Source: Rhynchopus sp. YZ270_cl-10 | Lineage: Eukaryota; Euglenozoa; Diplonemea; Diplonemida; Diplonemidae | Reading direction: 5' to 3' | Assembly (NCBI GenBank): GCA_964035575.1 | Contig: OZ037864.1 | Span: forward strand, 1,488,001-1,552,000 | DNA length: 64,000 bases | Part shown: positions 1 through 9,453 of the stretch, piece by piece | How the letters are laid out: every line of letters begins with the position of its first letter | How positions within the stretch are numbered: position 1 is the stretch's first letter | Notes under the pieces: generated by a model | Database searches by the model: none | The model's input: the letters and a program-made list of their open reading frames with translations, nothing else | What the model was told of the DNA's origin: nothing | Position numbers and translations under genes: made by a program

Positions 1-2
1 GC

Positions 3-746
3 ATTGAATTTGAGGAGAGGAGGAAGCTTGAGGCAGTGTCTGTGAAGGGACTGATGAACCTTGCTGACGACCTGAAGGGTGACTACTACCCGCTTCACGG
101 AAGCTGCTCCTACTCAGCAAAGCCAAACGGCATGACGGAGGAGAAGGAGGGTGAGCTGCGCAAGATGGGGAACCTGTTCCAGGAGCCCGACAGCACGCTG
201 CTGCTTGCAAGCGGGATGGGCCGCCACTGGCCTGACGGACGTGGTGTGTTCCACAACGATGAGAAGAACCTGTTCGTGTGGGTGGGTGAGGAGGACCACC
301 TGCGTATTGTGAGCATGCAGCGCGACAAGAACATGAAGGAGACGTTTGGCCGCTTTGTGCGTTCGTGCGACGAGGTGCAGAAGGTGCTGAAGAGCGAGGG
401 TTCCGACTTCATGCACTCTGAGCGTCTTGGATGGGTGTTGACGTGCCCGTCGAACCTGGGAACTGGTCTTCGTGCCGGAACCCTTGTGAACCTGCCACTT
501 GTGTCTGCACGTGACGACTTTAAGGACACACTGAAGAAGATGCGTCTGCAGGCACGTGGCACAGGTGGTGTGGACTCTGCGTCGTCGGGTGGGAAGTGGG
601 ACATCTCGAACAGCGACAGAATTGGGAAGAGCGAGGTGGAGCTTGTGAACCTTGTGATTGAGGGTGTTGCACAGCTGGTGAAGTGGGAGAAGCTTCTGGA
701 GGAGGGGAAGAAGGAGGACGTTGACAAGGAGGTTGCTGAGAAGTAG
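3..746 (+). CDS. Creatine-kinase-type phosphagen kinase, array copy 1 (5' part outside window)
   Basis: The C-terminal 247 residues of the array kinase; the window edge cuts off the DPY-30-like part and the N-terminal kinase domain, so this is not a biological truncation. The open frame starts at base 3 and ends at a TAG at 744-746. The nucleotide-binding motif EEDHLR, the catalytic-cysteine motif CPSNLGTGLRAG and the CK-like RGTGGVD loop are all present. It reads IEFEERRK, with Glu, like copies 2, 6 and 7, where copies 3-5 have Asp. Its 3' flank matches those of copies 2-5. Confidence 0.9.
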   Translation: MEFEERRKLEAVSVKGLMNLADDLKGDYYPLHGSCSYSAKPNGMTEEKEGELRKMGNLFQEPDSTLLLASGMGRHWPDGRGVFHNDEKNLFVWVGEEDHLRIVSMQRDKNMKETFGRFVRSCDEVQKVLKSEGSDFMHSERLGWVLTCPSNLGTGLRAGTLVNLPLVSARDDFKDTLKKMRLQARGTGGVDSASSGGKWDISNSDRIGKSEVELVNLVIEGVAQLVKWEKLLEEGKKEDVDKEVAEK

Positions 747-854
747 ACACCTTGCACACCACACCACACCAGACCCGACCACCCCTTTCCACTCCCGTGC
801 AGTCCCACTGCACTCCACGACTCCACGACCACACCACGCGACAACGCTTCCCAT

Positions 855-883
855 GTACTAACACCTTTCTCTCTCCTCTCCAG
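855..883 (+). promoter_or_regulatory. TACTAAC-polypyrimidine-CAG module downstream of the kinase stop
   Basis: A perfect TACTAAC branch-point-like heptamer is followed by about 20 pyrimidine-rich bases and CAG, roughly 110-140 nt past the stop codon. It recurs after copies 2 (about 3965-3993), 4 (about 9562-9590) and 5 (about 12430-12458); copy 3 has TACCAAC (about 6657-6685). It looks like a splice acceptor, either of a 3'-UTR intron or for trans-splicing. No strong donor between stop and acceptor is obvious. Confidence 0.5.
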
Positions 884-1130
884 GAGACGAGCTTTACACC
901 CCTTTTCTTTGTTCATATTTGCATACTTACACTTGCAAACTTACACCCTTATCTTATATGAAAAGATGCCCAAAGTAATATACAACGATTTCCCCGCCGT
1001 CTCTTTATGTGCGTATTTAGTCTGTTTTCTGCGACACCAAGAGTTTTCTTTGCTCCCTTTTTGCGACGTAATAACTCAGAATATGCTCATTTCTGGCTGT
1101 GTTCCCAAACCCTTATTGCGATCTGTGTGG

Positions 1131-1465
1131 TACCGTAAAAATATTTATTCTGGGCCGGAACAAAACTGGAACACCCCAAAAAATCGTCGATTGTTCCAGT
1201 TTTGTTCCGTACCAGCATTGTTTTGGGGGGGTATCCGTGCCTTGTCAAAAAAAACGAGGAGTGCGACGAATTTTTTTTTGCCCAAAGATGCACTATGCAC
1301 CTGGGTGGGGTGGGAATGGGGATAAAAATACTACCCCAACAGAACTGTTCTGGGCCGGAACAAAACTGGGACACCCCCAAAAACCCCAAGTGTTCCAGTT
1401 TTGTTCCGGTCCAGTATACTTCTGTCTCAGAATAGTTACAGCCCAGAATAAATATTTTTACGGTA
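1131..1465. mobile_element. TA-flanked MITE-like element with 23-bp terminal inverted repeats
   Basis: Both ends carry an inverted repeat beginning CCGTAAAAATATTTATTCTG (left arm from 1133, right arm ending 1463), perfect over 23 bp and flanked by TA on each side, the target preference of Tc1/mariner-type elements. Inside, a GGAACAAAACTGG-type motif occurs twice direct and twice inverted (around 1156, 1193, 1349 and 1391), so the element is a nest of palindromes. It has no transposase frame and is therefore non-autonomous. Confidence 0.7.
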
Positions 1466-2383
1466 TACCAAAATTGCTCTCTAGTGACGCAAGCTCCTGT
1501 GTTTTGCTTGGTGTAAGGGTCCTGGGGATATGGCAGGTTTTAATATCGCTTTATTACTGCCACATCAATTGAAATATTCGTGTGTGTTGACCTGAGCCTT
1601 AAATTCGTCACGAGAACGACGAAATCTGCTGACAAAAATTAATTTTTGCCGAAAGTACCACTCATTCTTTTGAGAATGTATCATTTTGTGTGTAAGAGGG
1701 TGAAAATATGGATTTATTACACTCATCGCGTCGACAAAAATATTCTTGGAGTGGCACTTTCGAAGCAACAGTGGCGACGTTCTCGCTCTGGTCTTTCCGA
1801 GTCTTGATGTGTGCAGCGCTAAGAAAACGATAGTGCCTCTCCCGAGCTATGTCATTGTAGTCTTTCTGCTTGTCTGCAAAATATTCTCTTTCCCAATCGA
1901 AAGATTAGCTGCGTGTCCTATTTGGGGTTCAAATCCCGAAAACGCTACCCTTCAAGCTTGACACGATCAATTCCGGAATCACTCATTCAACTGTTGCCTT
2001 TAAGCAGATGCTCACCCTTAATTCTTGGTGTAGATTACGAAGGTAAAAAGGAGGTAACAGTAGCGTCACATACAGCCTGGCTGTGGAGCTTCGAGCTCAG
2101 CCACTGTTGTAACTGCGTAAGCATTTGTGCCTTCGCTTCGCCCATATTTCTAAAGGTTATGCGAAATCGGTACAGGCAGACGGTACGTAACGGATGCAGA
2201 TGTGTACTGCTGCCTACTGGGTTTTGGGCAGCTATGCATCCAACTGTGCCTGCGTAGGATCTGAAGGTGTAGTCTCTGCATCCGATGATACTGCCAGAAG
2301 CTGTGATGTGACCTTTGTGTTTTGTTTAGCACCGTGCGGTCAAAACTATGACTACACAAATCTGAACCCACCTGCCACATTCC

Positions 2384-2461
2384 AGTTGCCACTGGAACAC
2401 ACATCATTGCATTAATACCAATACACAGACCTTACACACAACAAACCACTACACCAACACA
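2384..2461 (+). promoter_or_regulatory. Upstream region, class B (copies 2 and 5)
   Basis: The ~75 bases before the start of copy 2 resemble those before copy 5 (10845-10931): a CCAGTTG-C-CACTGGA inverted motif, ATTGCA, then CAGACCTTACACACAACAAACCA leading into a C/A-rich leader. Copies 3 and 4 have a different upstream sequence except for the last ~20 bases. This is probably the promoter plus short 5' UTR; the start site cannot be placed. Confidence 0.45.
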
Positions 2462-3856
2462 ATGGAGAAGGACCCCGCCAACCTGGAGTACCTGCGCACC
2501 CAGGGTGTTGCCGATCTTGTGGACCGTGCGCTTCAGGAGCTTGTGAAGGAGAAGCCTGAGGAGGCACGCTCGTGGCTGGCAGCGTACTTTGAGTACCCAC
2601 CACACGGTCTGTCGAGGAACGTGAAGAAGATGCCCGAGTGGATCCAGAAGGGGTGTGGTGACAAGCCGTACAACTGTGAGGAGAAGAAGGCGACGTTTGC
2701 ACCTGACGGCACGACACCTGCAGAGATGCCCGACTTCAAGGACCACAACAACTTCATGGCCAACTTCCTGAGGGAGAACCCTGCTGTGTACGAGTCGCTG
2801 AAGGACAAGAAGACTGCGGCAGGCGTGACCCTTGCACACTGCATGAAGACAGGAGTGGACAACCCAGGACACCCACACATCAAGACAGTGGGTCTGACTG
2901 CTGGTGACGAGGAGAGCTACGAGACCTTCAAGGAGCTGTTCGACCCTGTGATTGACGCACGTCACGGTGGGTATGGAGCAGACCAGAAGCAGCCCACAGA
3001 CCTCGACCTGTCGAAGGTGAGCGACACAGACATGGACCCCGATGGGAAGTACGTGGAGACAACACGTGTGCGCACTGGACGCAGCATCAGAGGGTTCAAG
3101 CTGCCTCCCTGCATTGAATTTGAGGAGAGGAGGAAGCTTGAGGCAGTGTCTGTGAAGGGACTGATGAACCTTGCTGACGACCTGAAGGGTGACTACTACC
3201 CGCTTCACGGAAGCTGCTCCTACTCAGCAAAGCCAAACGGCATGACGGAGGAGAAGGAGGGTGAGCTGCGCAAGATGGGGAACCTGTTCCAGGAGCCCGA
3301 CAGCACGCTGCTGCTTGCAAGCGGGATGGGCCGCCACTGGCCTGACGGACGTGGTGTGTTCCACAACGATGAGAAGAACCTGTTCGTGTGGGTGGGTGAG
3401 GAGGACCACCTGCGTATTGTGAGCATGCAGCGCGACAAGAACATGAAGGAGACGTTTGGCCGCTTTGTGCGTTCGTGCGACGAGGTGCAGAAGGTGCTGA
3501 AGAGCGAGGGTTCCGACTTCATGCACTCTGAGCGTCTTGGATGGGTGCTGACGTGCCCGTCGAACCTGGGAACTGGTCTGCGTGCCGGCACCCTTGTGAA
3601 CCTGCCACTTGTGTCTGCACGTGACGACTTTAAGGACACACTGAAGAAGATGCGTCTGCAGGCACGTGGCACAGGTGGTGTGGACTCTGCGTCGTCGGGT
3701 GGGAAGTGGGACATTTCGAACAGCGACAGAATTGGGAAGAGCGAGGTGGAGCTTGTGAACCTTGTGATTGAGGGTGTTGCACAGCTGGTGAAGTGGGAGA
3801 AGCTTCTGGAGGAGGGGAAGAAGGAGGACGTTGACAAGGAGGTTGCTGAGAAGTAG
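2462..3856 (+). CDS. DPY-30-domain creatine-kinase-type phosphagen kinase, array copy 2 (reference copy)
   Basis: A 464-aa ATP:guanidino phosphotransferase that buffers ATP by reversible phosphoryl transfer to a guanidino compound. Residues ~8-45 (YL at 10-11, ALQELV, KPEE, WLAAYF at 38-43) fit the DPY-30/RIIa dimerisation-docking fold, which in other proteins binds amphipathic helices in cilia and in chromatin complexes. The N-terminal kinase domain runs from ~91 (DFKDHNN) to ~190, and the catalytic domain from ~195 to 450. Visible active-site residues are RVR (202-204), E313/E314 in EEDHLR, Cys365 in CPSNLGTGLRAG and R402 in RGTGGVD. The RGTGGVD...DISNSDRIG loop is of creatine-kinase rather than arginine-kinase type, but the position matching CK Val325 is Ser412, so the substrate is uncertain. 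It has no introns and no organelle signal. The ATG is preceded by the leader shared across the array. Confidence 0.9.
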   Translation: MEKDPANLEYLRTQGVADLVDRALQELVKEKPEEARSWLAAYFEYPPHGLSRNVKKMPEWIQKGCGDKPYNCEEKKATFAPDGTTPAEMPDFKDHNNFMANFLRENPAVYESLKDKKTAAGVTLAHCMKTGVDNPGHPHIKTVGLTAGDEESYETFKELFDPVIDARHGGYGADQKQPTDLDLSKVSDTDMDPDGKYVETTRVRTGRSIRGFKLPPCIEFEERRKLEAVSVKGLMNLADDLKGDYYPLHGSCSYSAKPNGMTEEKEGELRKMGNLFQEPDSTLLLASGMGRHWPDGRGVFHNDEKNLFVWVGEEDHLRIVSMQRDKNMKETFGRFVRSCDEVQKVLKSEGSDFMHSERLGWVLTCPSNLGTGLRAGTLVNLPLVSARDDFKDTLKKMRLQARGTGGVDSASSGGKWDISNSDRIGKSEVELVNLVIEGVAQLVKWEKLLEEGKKEDVDKEVAEK

Positions 3857-5046
3857 GCACCTTGCACACCACACCACACCAGACCTGACCACCCCTTTCC
3901 ACTCCCGTGCAGTCCCACTGCACTCCACGACTCCACGACCACACCACGCGACAACGCTTCCCATGTACTAACACCTTTCTCTCTCCTCTCCAGGAGACGA
4001 GCTTTACACCCCTTTTCTTTGTTCATAGTTGCATACTTACACTTGCAAACTTACACCCTCATCTATAATAACAAGAAATCGAGCGGCAAGAACACCCACT
4101 TTTTAAACTCTTTCACGTACGTGTATTCTGGTTTCGATGATTTATCTTTTGTATGGGATACTTCGAACTGTTTTCGTCTTTGCAAGGTTCTGGACGACCC
4201 AGTTTGAGTCATGCGTCTTTGCGCAGTATCATGTTTAGGAATTTAAATGTCTGTGCACATCGGTACGACATTTTCCAGGATTCTTTGTTGTGCTCTTTCT
4301 CTCAGGACAGGAGGTGTGCACACATTGCGGCTTAGTACAAAGCAGCATTGCGGCACCAGGTAAACCACCCTGAAGTAGTGCCCTCTGTCGCAGTCCTGTC
4401 ATGGTCTCCGAGTTTGTGCAAGACCACAGCAGTGTTGTGGGGTGAAGTTGATGGGAGCGTTCGGTAGCTCAACACGCTCACCTGCAGGCATCATACCATC
4501 CACGATGTACCAAAGTGCGCATGGTCTCGTTGATCACCCCGACAACGTTGAGGAGGACAGGCACCTACTTAGTACAGGTAAGAATCTTCTTCACAGACTG
4601 CTCTCTTCATCCCCTCTTGAATGCGGAACACATGGGCAACGCCACCCGTGGTGACAGTTTTCAGATGTGTGCACTGACTTAACCCTATGTTGCAACACAC
4701 TCTGTCATTGTCCTCCCCATATTGAATAACCGACTTTGGGTTGTTGTGCACAAAAAGGTAACGCATGGCCACAGACAGCAAAAAATCGCGCAAGGTTTGA
4801 ACATTCCTAGGAGCCCCTCTGGCACTGCAGAGTCTGTGCTTCGCGTCTTCAAGTCTCCTTAGGAGTCTCGATACAGGTTGACAACGCGTTATCTCCCTCG
4901 GAGGTGTAAAGGTTCGTTTCGTTCAGATCTTTTCCCTGAGCTGCGTTTGTAGTTCTATTTGGGAGGCAAGAAATTTCGACGTAGTGCGCCATTGCATCTG
5001 CATGTTAAGAAACACGAGGATTACCATACACACTACTTCAGCCTTC
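3857..5046. other. Spacer between kinase copies 2 and 3
   Basis: It begins with the array's shared ~190-base 3' flank, then becomes sequence not shared with the other spacers. Only short, unconvincing open frames are present; I see no gene. Confidence 0.6.
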
Positions 5047-5153
5047 TTGTACACATCGCATCTAGCAATGCTTCTCCCTTAAGTACTACAGAACCCATAC
5101 TAACCTCATACTCCCAACAGAGTTTACACACAACAAACCAAAACACCTACACA
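5047..5153 (+). promoter_or_regulatory. Upstream region, class A (copies 3 and 4)
   Basis: The ~105 bases from CGCATCTAGCAAT to the start codon are nearly the same before copy 4 (7958-8058): CTTAAGT-CTACAGAACCCA, then TACTAACCTCATACTCCCAACAG (CACTAAC in copy 4), then the C/A-rich leader. The TACTAAC...CAACAG part looks like a branch point and 3' splice site about 30 nt before the ATG. Confidence 0.5.
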
Positions 5154-6548
5154 ATGGAGAAGGACCCCGCCAACCTGGAGTACCTGCGCACCCAGGGTGT
5201 TGCCGATCTTGTGGACCGTGCGCTTCAGGAGCTTGTGAAGGAGAAGCCTGAGGAGGCACGCTCGTGGCTGGCAGCGTACTTTGAGTACCCACCACACGGT
5301 CTGTCGAGGAACGTGAAGAAGATGCCCGAGTGGATCCAAAAGGGATGTGGCGACAAGCCGTACAACTGCGAGGAGAAGAAGGCGACGTTTGCACCTGACG
5401 GCACGACACCTGCAGAGATGCCCGACTTCAAGGATCACAACAACTTCATGGCCAACTTCCTGAGGGAGAACCCTGCTGTGTACGAGTCGCTGAAGGACAA
5501 GAAGACTGCTGCAGGCGTGACCCTTGCACACTGCATGAAGACAGGAGTGGACAACCCAGGACACCCACACATCAAGACAGTGGGTCTGACTGCTGGTGAC
5601 GAGGAGAGCTACGAGACCTTCAAGGAGCTGTTCGACCCTGTGATTGACGCACGTCACGGTGGGTATGGAGCAGACCAGAAGCAGCCCACAGACCTCGACC
5701 TGTCGAAGGTGAGCGACACAGACATGGACCCCGATGGGAAGTACGTGGAGACAACACGTGTGCGCACTGGACGCAGCATCAGAGGGTTCAAGCTGCCTCC
5801 CTGCATTGAATTTGATGAGAGGAGGAAGCTTGAGGCAGTGTCTGTGAAGGGACTGATGAACCTTGCTGACGACCTGAAGGGTGACTACTACCCGCTTCAC
5901 GGAAGCTGCTCCTACTCAGCAAAGCCAAACGGTATGACGGAGGAGAAGGAGGGTGAGCTGCGCAAGATGGGGAACCTGTTCCAGGAGCCTGACAGCACAC
6001 TGCTGCTTGCAAGCGGGATGGGCCGCCACTGGCCTGACGGACGTGGTGTGTTCCACAACGACGAGAAGAACCTGTTCGTGTGGGTGGGTGAGGAGGACCA
6101 CCTGCGTATTGTGAGCATGCAGCGTGACAAGAACATGAAGGAGACGTTTGGCCGCTTTGTGCGTTCGTGCGACGAGGTGCAGAAGGTGCTGAAGAGCGAG
6201 GGTTCCGACTTCATGCACTCTGAGCGTCTTGGATGGGTGCTGACGTGCCCGTCGAACCTGGGAACTGGTCTGCGTGCCGGCACCCTTGTGAACCTGCCAC
6301 TTGTGTCTGCACGTGACGACTTTAAGGACACACTGAAGAAGATGCGTCTGCAAGCACGTGGCACAGGTGGTGTGGACTCTGCGTCGTCGGGTGGGAAGTG
6401 GGACATCTCGAACAGCGACAGAATCGGGAAGAGTGAGGTGGAGCTTGTGAACCTTGTGATTGAGGGTGTTGCACAGCTGGTGAAGTGGGAGAAGCTTCTG
6501 GAGGAGGGGAAGAAGGAGGACGTTGACAAGGAGGTTGCTGAGAAGTAG
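5154..6548 (+). CDS. DPY-30-domain creatine-kinase-type phosphagen kinase, array copy 3
   Basis: 464 aa, with the same domain order and active-site residues as copy 2. The frame is open upstream of 5154, but the ATG of MEKDPANLEY is chosen because it matches copies 2 and 4 and follows the conserved leader. It differs from copy 2 at IEFDERRK (Asp for Glu) and otherwise mostly at silent sites. Its 3' flank diverges after GAGCTTTACACCCC, and its branch-like motif is TACCAAC rather than TACTAAC. Confidence 0.9.
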   Translation: MEKDPANLEYLRTQGVADLVDRALQELVKEKPEEARSWLAAYFEYPPHGLSRNVKKMPEWIQKGCGDKPYNCEEKKATFAPDGTTPAEMPDFKDHNNFMANFLRENPAVYESLKDKKTAAGVTLAHCMKTGVDNPGHPHIKTVGLTAGDEESYETFKELFDPVIDARHGGYGADQKQPTDLDLSKVSDTDMDPDGKYVETTRVRTGRSIRGFKLPPCIEFDERRKLEAVSVKGLMNLADDLKGDYYPLHGSCSYSAKPNGMTEEKEGELRKMGNLFQEPDSTLLLASGMGRHWPDGRGVFHNDEKNLFVWVGEEDHLRIVSMQRDKNMKETFGRFVRSCDEVQKVLKSEGSDFMHSERLGWVLTCPSNLGTGLRAGTLVNLPLVSARDDFKDTLKKMRLQARGTGGVDSASSGGKWDISNSDRIGKSEVELVNLVIEGVAQLVKWEKLLEEGKKEDVDKEVAEK

Positions 6549-7957
6549 GCACCTTGCACACCACACCACACCAGACCTGACCACCCCTTTCCACTCCCGT
6601 GCAGTCCCACTGCACTCCACGACTCCACGACCACACCACGCGACAACGCTTCCCATGTACCAACACCTTTCTCTCTCCTCTCCAGGAGACGAGCTTTACA
6701 CCCCCTCCCCTATTTGATTTTTTACGATTACCTACAATACAGTAGGGTGTCGTGCACACACATGAACCTGGAACTGCATCACCCCACTGTTGCTTCTTGC
6801 TCTACGGACCGAGGTTGACCCGTATGGCAGTAACAAAGTTTCCTTTTATTGTGTATAGCGCACCGCACTGCTTTTTTTTTGTTCATAGTTGCATAGTTAC
6901 CAATGCAATCTTGTACACTTATTCACACAGAGGTGAGGATGTTTGTTACAAAGTGAACCTGGGTTTTGTCCCCTATCCCCTTTTTGCTGCATCTCTTATC
7001 TTGCTGTTTACCCATGCAGCGAGTCTTTAGCCTGATTAGAATTATCTGCCTCTGTGTATGGTGATTTCCTTACTATGTCACTTCCTCTGGAAAGTCTGAC
7101 ATATCATGGTCGACGTAACTGCACTGCAGTCTTCGCGAGCCTGGTAGTGTCAGCCTGTCTCACGTAGGTGTTTGTAGTGCTCAAGCTTTTCCTTCACTTC
7201 ACTGTTCCGCGGACACAACATTATGGATACCATACTTGGAGTTGCTTGTGTATTTCGCTAAATATGCGGTTCGGTTGGGGTTTTGAGTGGGTTTTGAGCT
7301 CATCAGCAGGGACACAGACCGTGCCTGCCTTCCACAGTTTGGTGGGGTTGTTTTTGATTGTGTTGTACTGCTCAGGGGCTGCTGGAGGGGGTGGCGTCAT
7401 CCAACATCTCCACGTAGTACCCGCAGCAACGTTTCAGTGAAACTTTGTTAGTCTCTGCTGTGAATAGGAATCTGTTCGAGGAGTTGTCACGCAGTGTAGT
7501 CGCATCCTTCGGGAAGAACCATCTCCTGCGTAATGAGCGTCATCCGCGAGCCGAAGTTGTTGTAAAGTACCACAACGTCATTCTTCTCAAAGTTCTGCGT
7601 CAACACCGGCACGTGCAGTGGGATCTAACGCCTTTTAGTAGCAGATCCACGGAAGCCACAGAATTCACCACAAAGATGACTTCACGTCTCAAGGGTACCG
7701 TTGTTCCTTGTTGGAAGTTTCCCTACACCTCATTCTCGTGCGAGTCTGCTGCGTTTTCCAGCGCAAAGTTGTGCCACTGCATGTAGATGCTCCGCAGCAC
7801 GCCATGATCATGTTGCGCATTCCTGGAGTGTGTCACCTTTATCAAAATGGACGTTGATCTCGTACATCGTAATGTAAGGGAAAAATGTAGTGGTCTCTAA
7901 TTTAGGTCCTATTTCACATCCTAGAGCCCTAGTTGTGATCCTCAGGCTCGAGTGTCG
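6549..7957. other. Spacer between kinase copies 3 and 4
   Basis: It starts with the shared 3' flank, then unique mixed-composition sequence. Open frames at 7168-7440 and 7445-7786 show no family features and I do not call them. No structured RNA or repeat was recognised. Confidence 0.55.
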
Positions 7958-8058
7958 TTTCGCATCTAGCAATAGTTCTTCCCTTAAGTGCTACAGAACC
8001 CACACTAACCTCACACTCCCAACAGAGTTTACACACAACAAACCAAAACACCAACACA

Positions 8059-9453
8059 ATGGAGAAGGACCCCGCCAACCTGGAGTACCTGCGCACCCAG
8101 GGTGTTGCCGATCTTGTGGACCGTGCGCTTCAGGAGCTTGTGAAGGAGAAGCCTGAGGAGGCACGCTCGTGGCTGGCAGCGTACTTTGAGTACCCACCAC
8201 ACGGTCTGTCGAGGAACGTGAAGAAGATGCCCGAGTGGATCCAGAAGGGATGTGGTGACAAGCCGTACAACTGTGAGGAGAAGAAGGCGACGTTTGCACC
8301 TGACGGCACGACACCTGCAGAGATGCCCGACTTCAAGGACCACAACAACTTCATGGCCAACTTCCTGAGGGAGAACCCTGCTGTGTACGAGTCGCTGAAG
8401 GACAAGAAGACTGCGGCAGGCGTGACCCTTGCACACTGCATGAAGACAGGAGTGGACAACCCAGGACACCCACACATCAAGACAGTGGGTCTGACTGCTG
8501 GTGACGAGGAGAGCTACGAGACCTTCAAGGAGCTGTTCGACCCTGTGATTGACGCACGTCACGGTGGGTATGGAGCAGACCAGAAGCAGCCCACAGACCT
8601 CGACCTGTCGAAGGTGAGCGACACAGACATGGACCCCGATGGGAAGTACGTGGAGACAACACGTGTGCGCACTGGACGCAGCATCAGAGGGTTCAAGCTG
8701 CCTCCCTGCATTGAATTTGATGAGAGGAGGAAGCTTGAGGCAGTGTCTGTGAAGGGACTGATGAACCTTGCTGACGACCTGAAGGGTGACTACTACCCAC
8801 TTCACGGAAGCTGCTCCTACTCAGCAAAGCCAAACGGCATGACGGAGGAGAAGGAGGGTGAGCTGCGCAAGATGGGGAACCTGTTCCAGGAGCCCGACAG
8901 CACGCTGCTGCTTGCAAGCGGGATGGGCCGCCACTGGCCTGACGGACGTGGTGTGTTCCACAACGATGAGAAGAACCTGTTCGTGTGGGTGGGTGAGGAG
9001 GACCACCTGCGTATTGTGAGCATGCAGCGCGACAAGAACATGAAGGAGACGTTTGGCCGCTTTGTGCGTTCGTGCGACGAGGTGCAGAAGGTGCTGAAGA
9101 GCGAGGGTTCCGACTTCATGCACTCTGAGCGTCTTGGATGGGTGCTGACGTGCCCGTCGAACCTGGGAACTGGTCTTCGTGCCGGCACCCTTGTGAACCT
9201 GCCACTTGTGTCTGCACGTGACGACTTCAAGGACACACTGAAGAAGATGCGTCTGCAGGCACGTGGCACAGGTGGTGTGGACTCTGCGTCGTCGGGTGGG
9301 AAGTGGGACATTTCGAACAGCGACAGAATTGGGAAGAGCGAGGTGGAGCTTGTGAACCTTGTGATTGAGGGTGTTGCACAGCTGGTGAAGTGGGAGAAGC
9401 TTCTGGAGGAGGGGAAGAAGGAGGACGTTGACAAGGAGGTTGCTGAGAAGTAG
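8059..9453 (+). CDS. DPY-30-domain creatine-kinase-type phosphagen kinase, array copy 4
   Basis: 464 aa, with a protein sequence matching copy 3 (IEFDERRK) and a class A upstream region. Silent differences are scattered, and some stretches match copy 2 better than copy 3 at the nucleotide level, as expected from gene conversion within the array. The catalytic Cys, EEDHLR and RGTGGVD motifs are intact, as is the DPY-30-like head. Confidence 0.9.
   Translation: MEKDPANLEYLRTQGVADLVDRALQELVKEKPEEARSWLAAYFEYPPHGLSRNVKKMPEWIQKGCGDKPYNCEEKKATFAPDGTTPAEMPDFKDHNNFMANFLRENPAVYESLKDKKTAAGVTLAHCMKTGVDNPGHPHIKTVGLTAGDEESYETFKELFDPVIDARHGGYGADQKQPTDLDLSKVSDTDMDPDGKYVETTRVRTGRSIRGFKLPPCIEFDERRKLEAVSVKGLMNLADDLKGDYYPLHGSCSYSAKPNGMTEEKEGELRKMGNLFQEPDSTLLLASGMGRHWPDGRGVFHNDEKNLFVWVGEEDHLRIVSMQRDKNMKETFGRFVRSCDEVQKVLKSEGSDFMHSERLGWVLTCPSNLGTGLRAGTLVNLPLVSARDDFKDTLKKMRLQARGTGGVDSASSGGKWDISNSDRIGKSEVELVNLVIEGVAQLVKWEKLLEEGKKEDVDKEVAEK

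Larger units (their letters stand above)
747..2383. other. Intergenic spacer between kinase copies 1 and 2
   Basis: The first ~200 bases are the 3' flank shared by copies 1-5, including a TACTAAC-pyrimidine-CAG module near 855-883. A TA-flanked MITE-like element lies at 1131-1465. The rest (about 1470-2380) is AT-rich with no convincing gene on either strand. Confidence 0.7.

Noticed and set aside
110-916. Long minus-strand open frames (up to 268 aa) across every kinase copy
   Set aside because: They recur identically in each copy, overlap each other in two or three frames and have Ser/Arg/Pro- or His/Leu-rich composition; they are shadows of strong codon bias in the kinase genes.
1920-1942. 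tRNA gene suggested by a perfect B-box GGTTCAAATCC
   Set aside because: No matching A-box, anticodon arm or acceptor stem could be built from the upstream 75 bases, and the T-stem has a mismatch.
3839-4207. C-terminal extension of the kinase by splicing from GAGAA/GTAGGC over the stop codon to the downstream CAG
   Set aside because: The extended sequence differs in reading and length between copies 1-5 and the donor is poor; a 3'-UTR or RNA-processing role is likelier.
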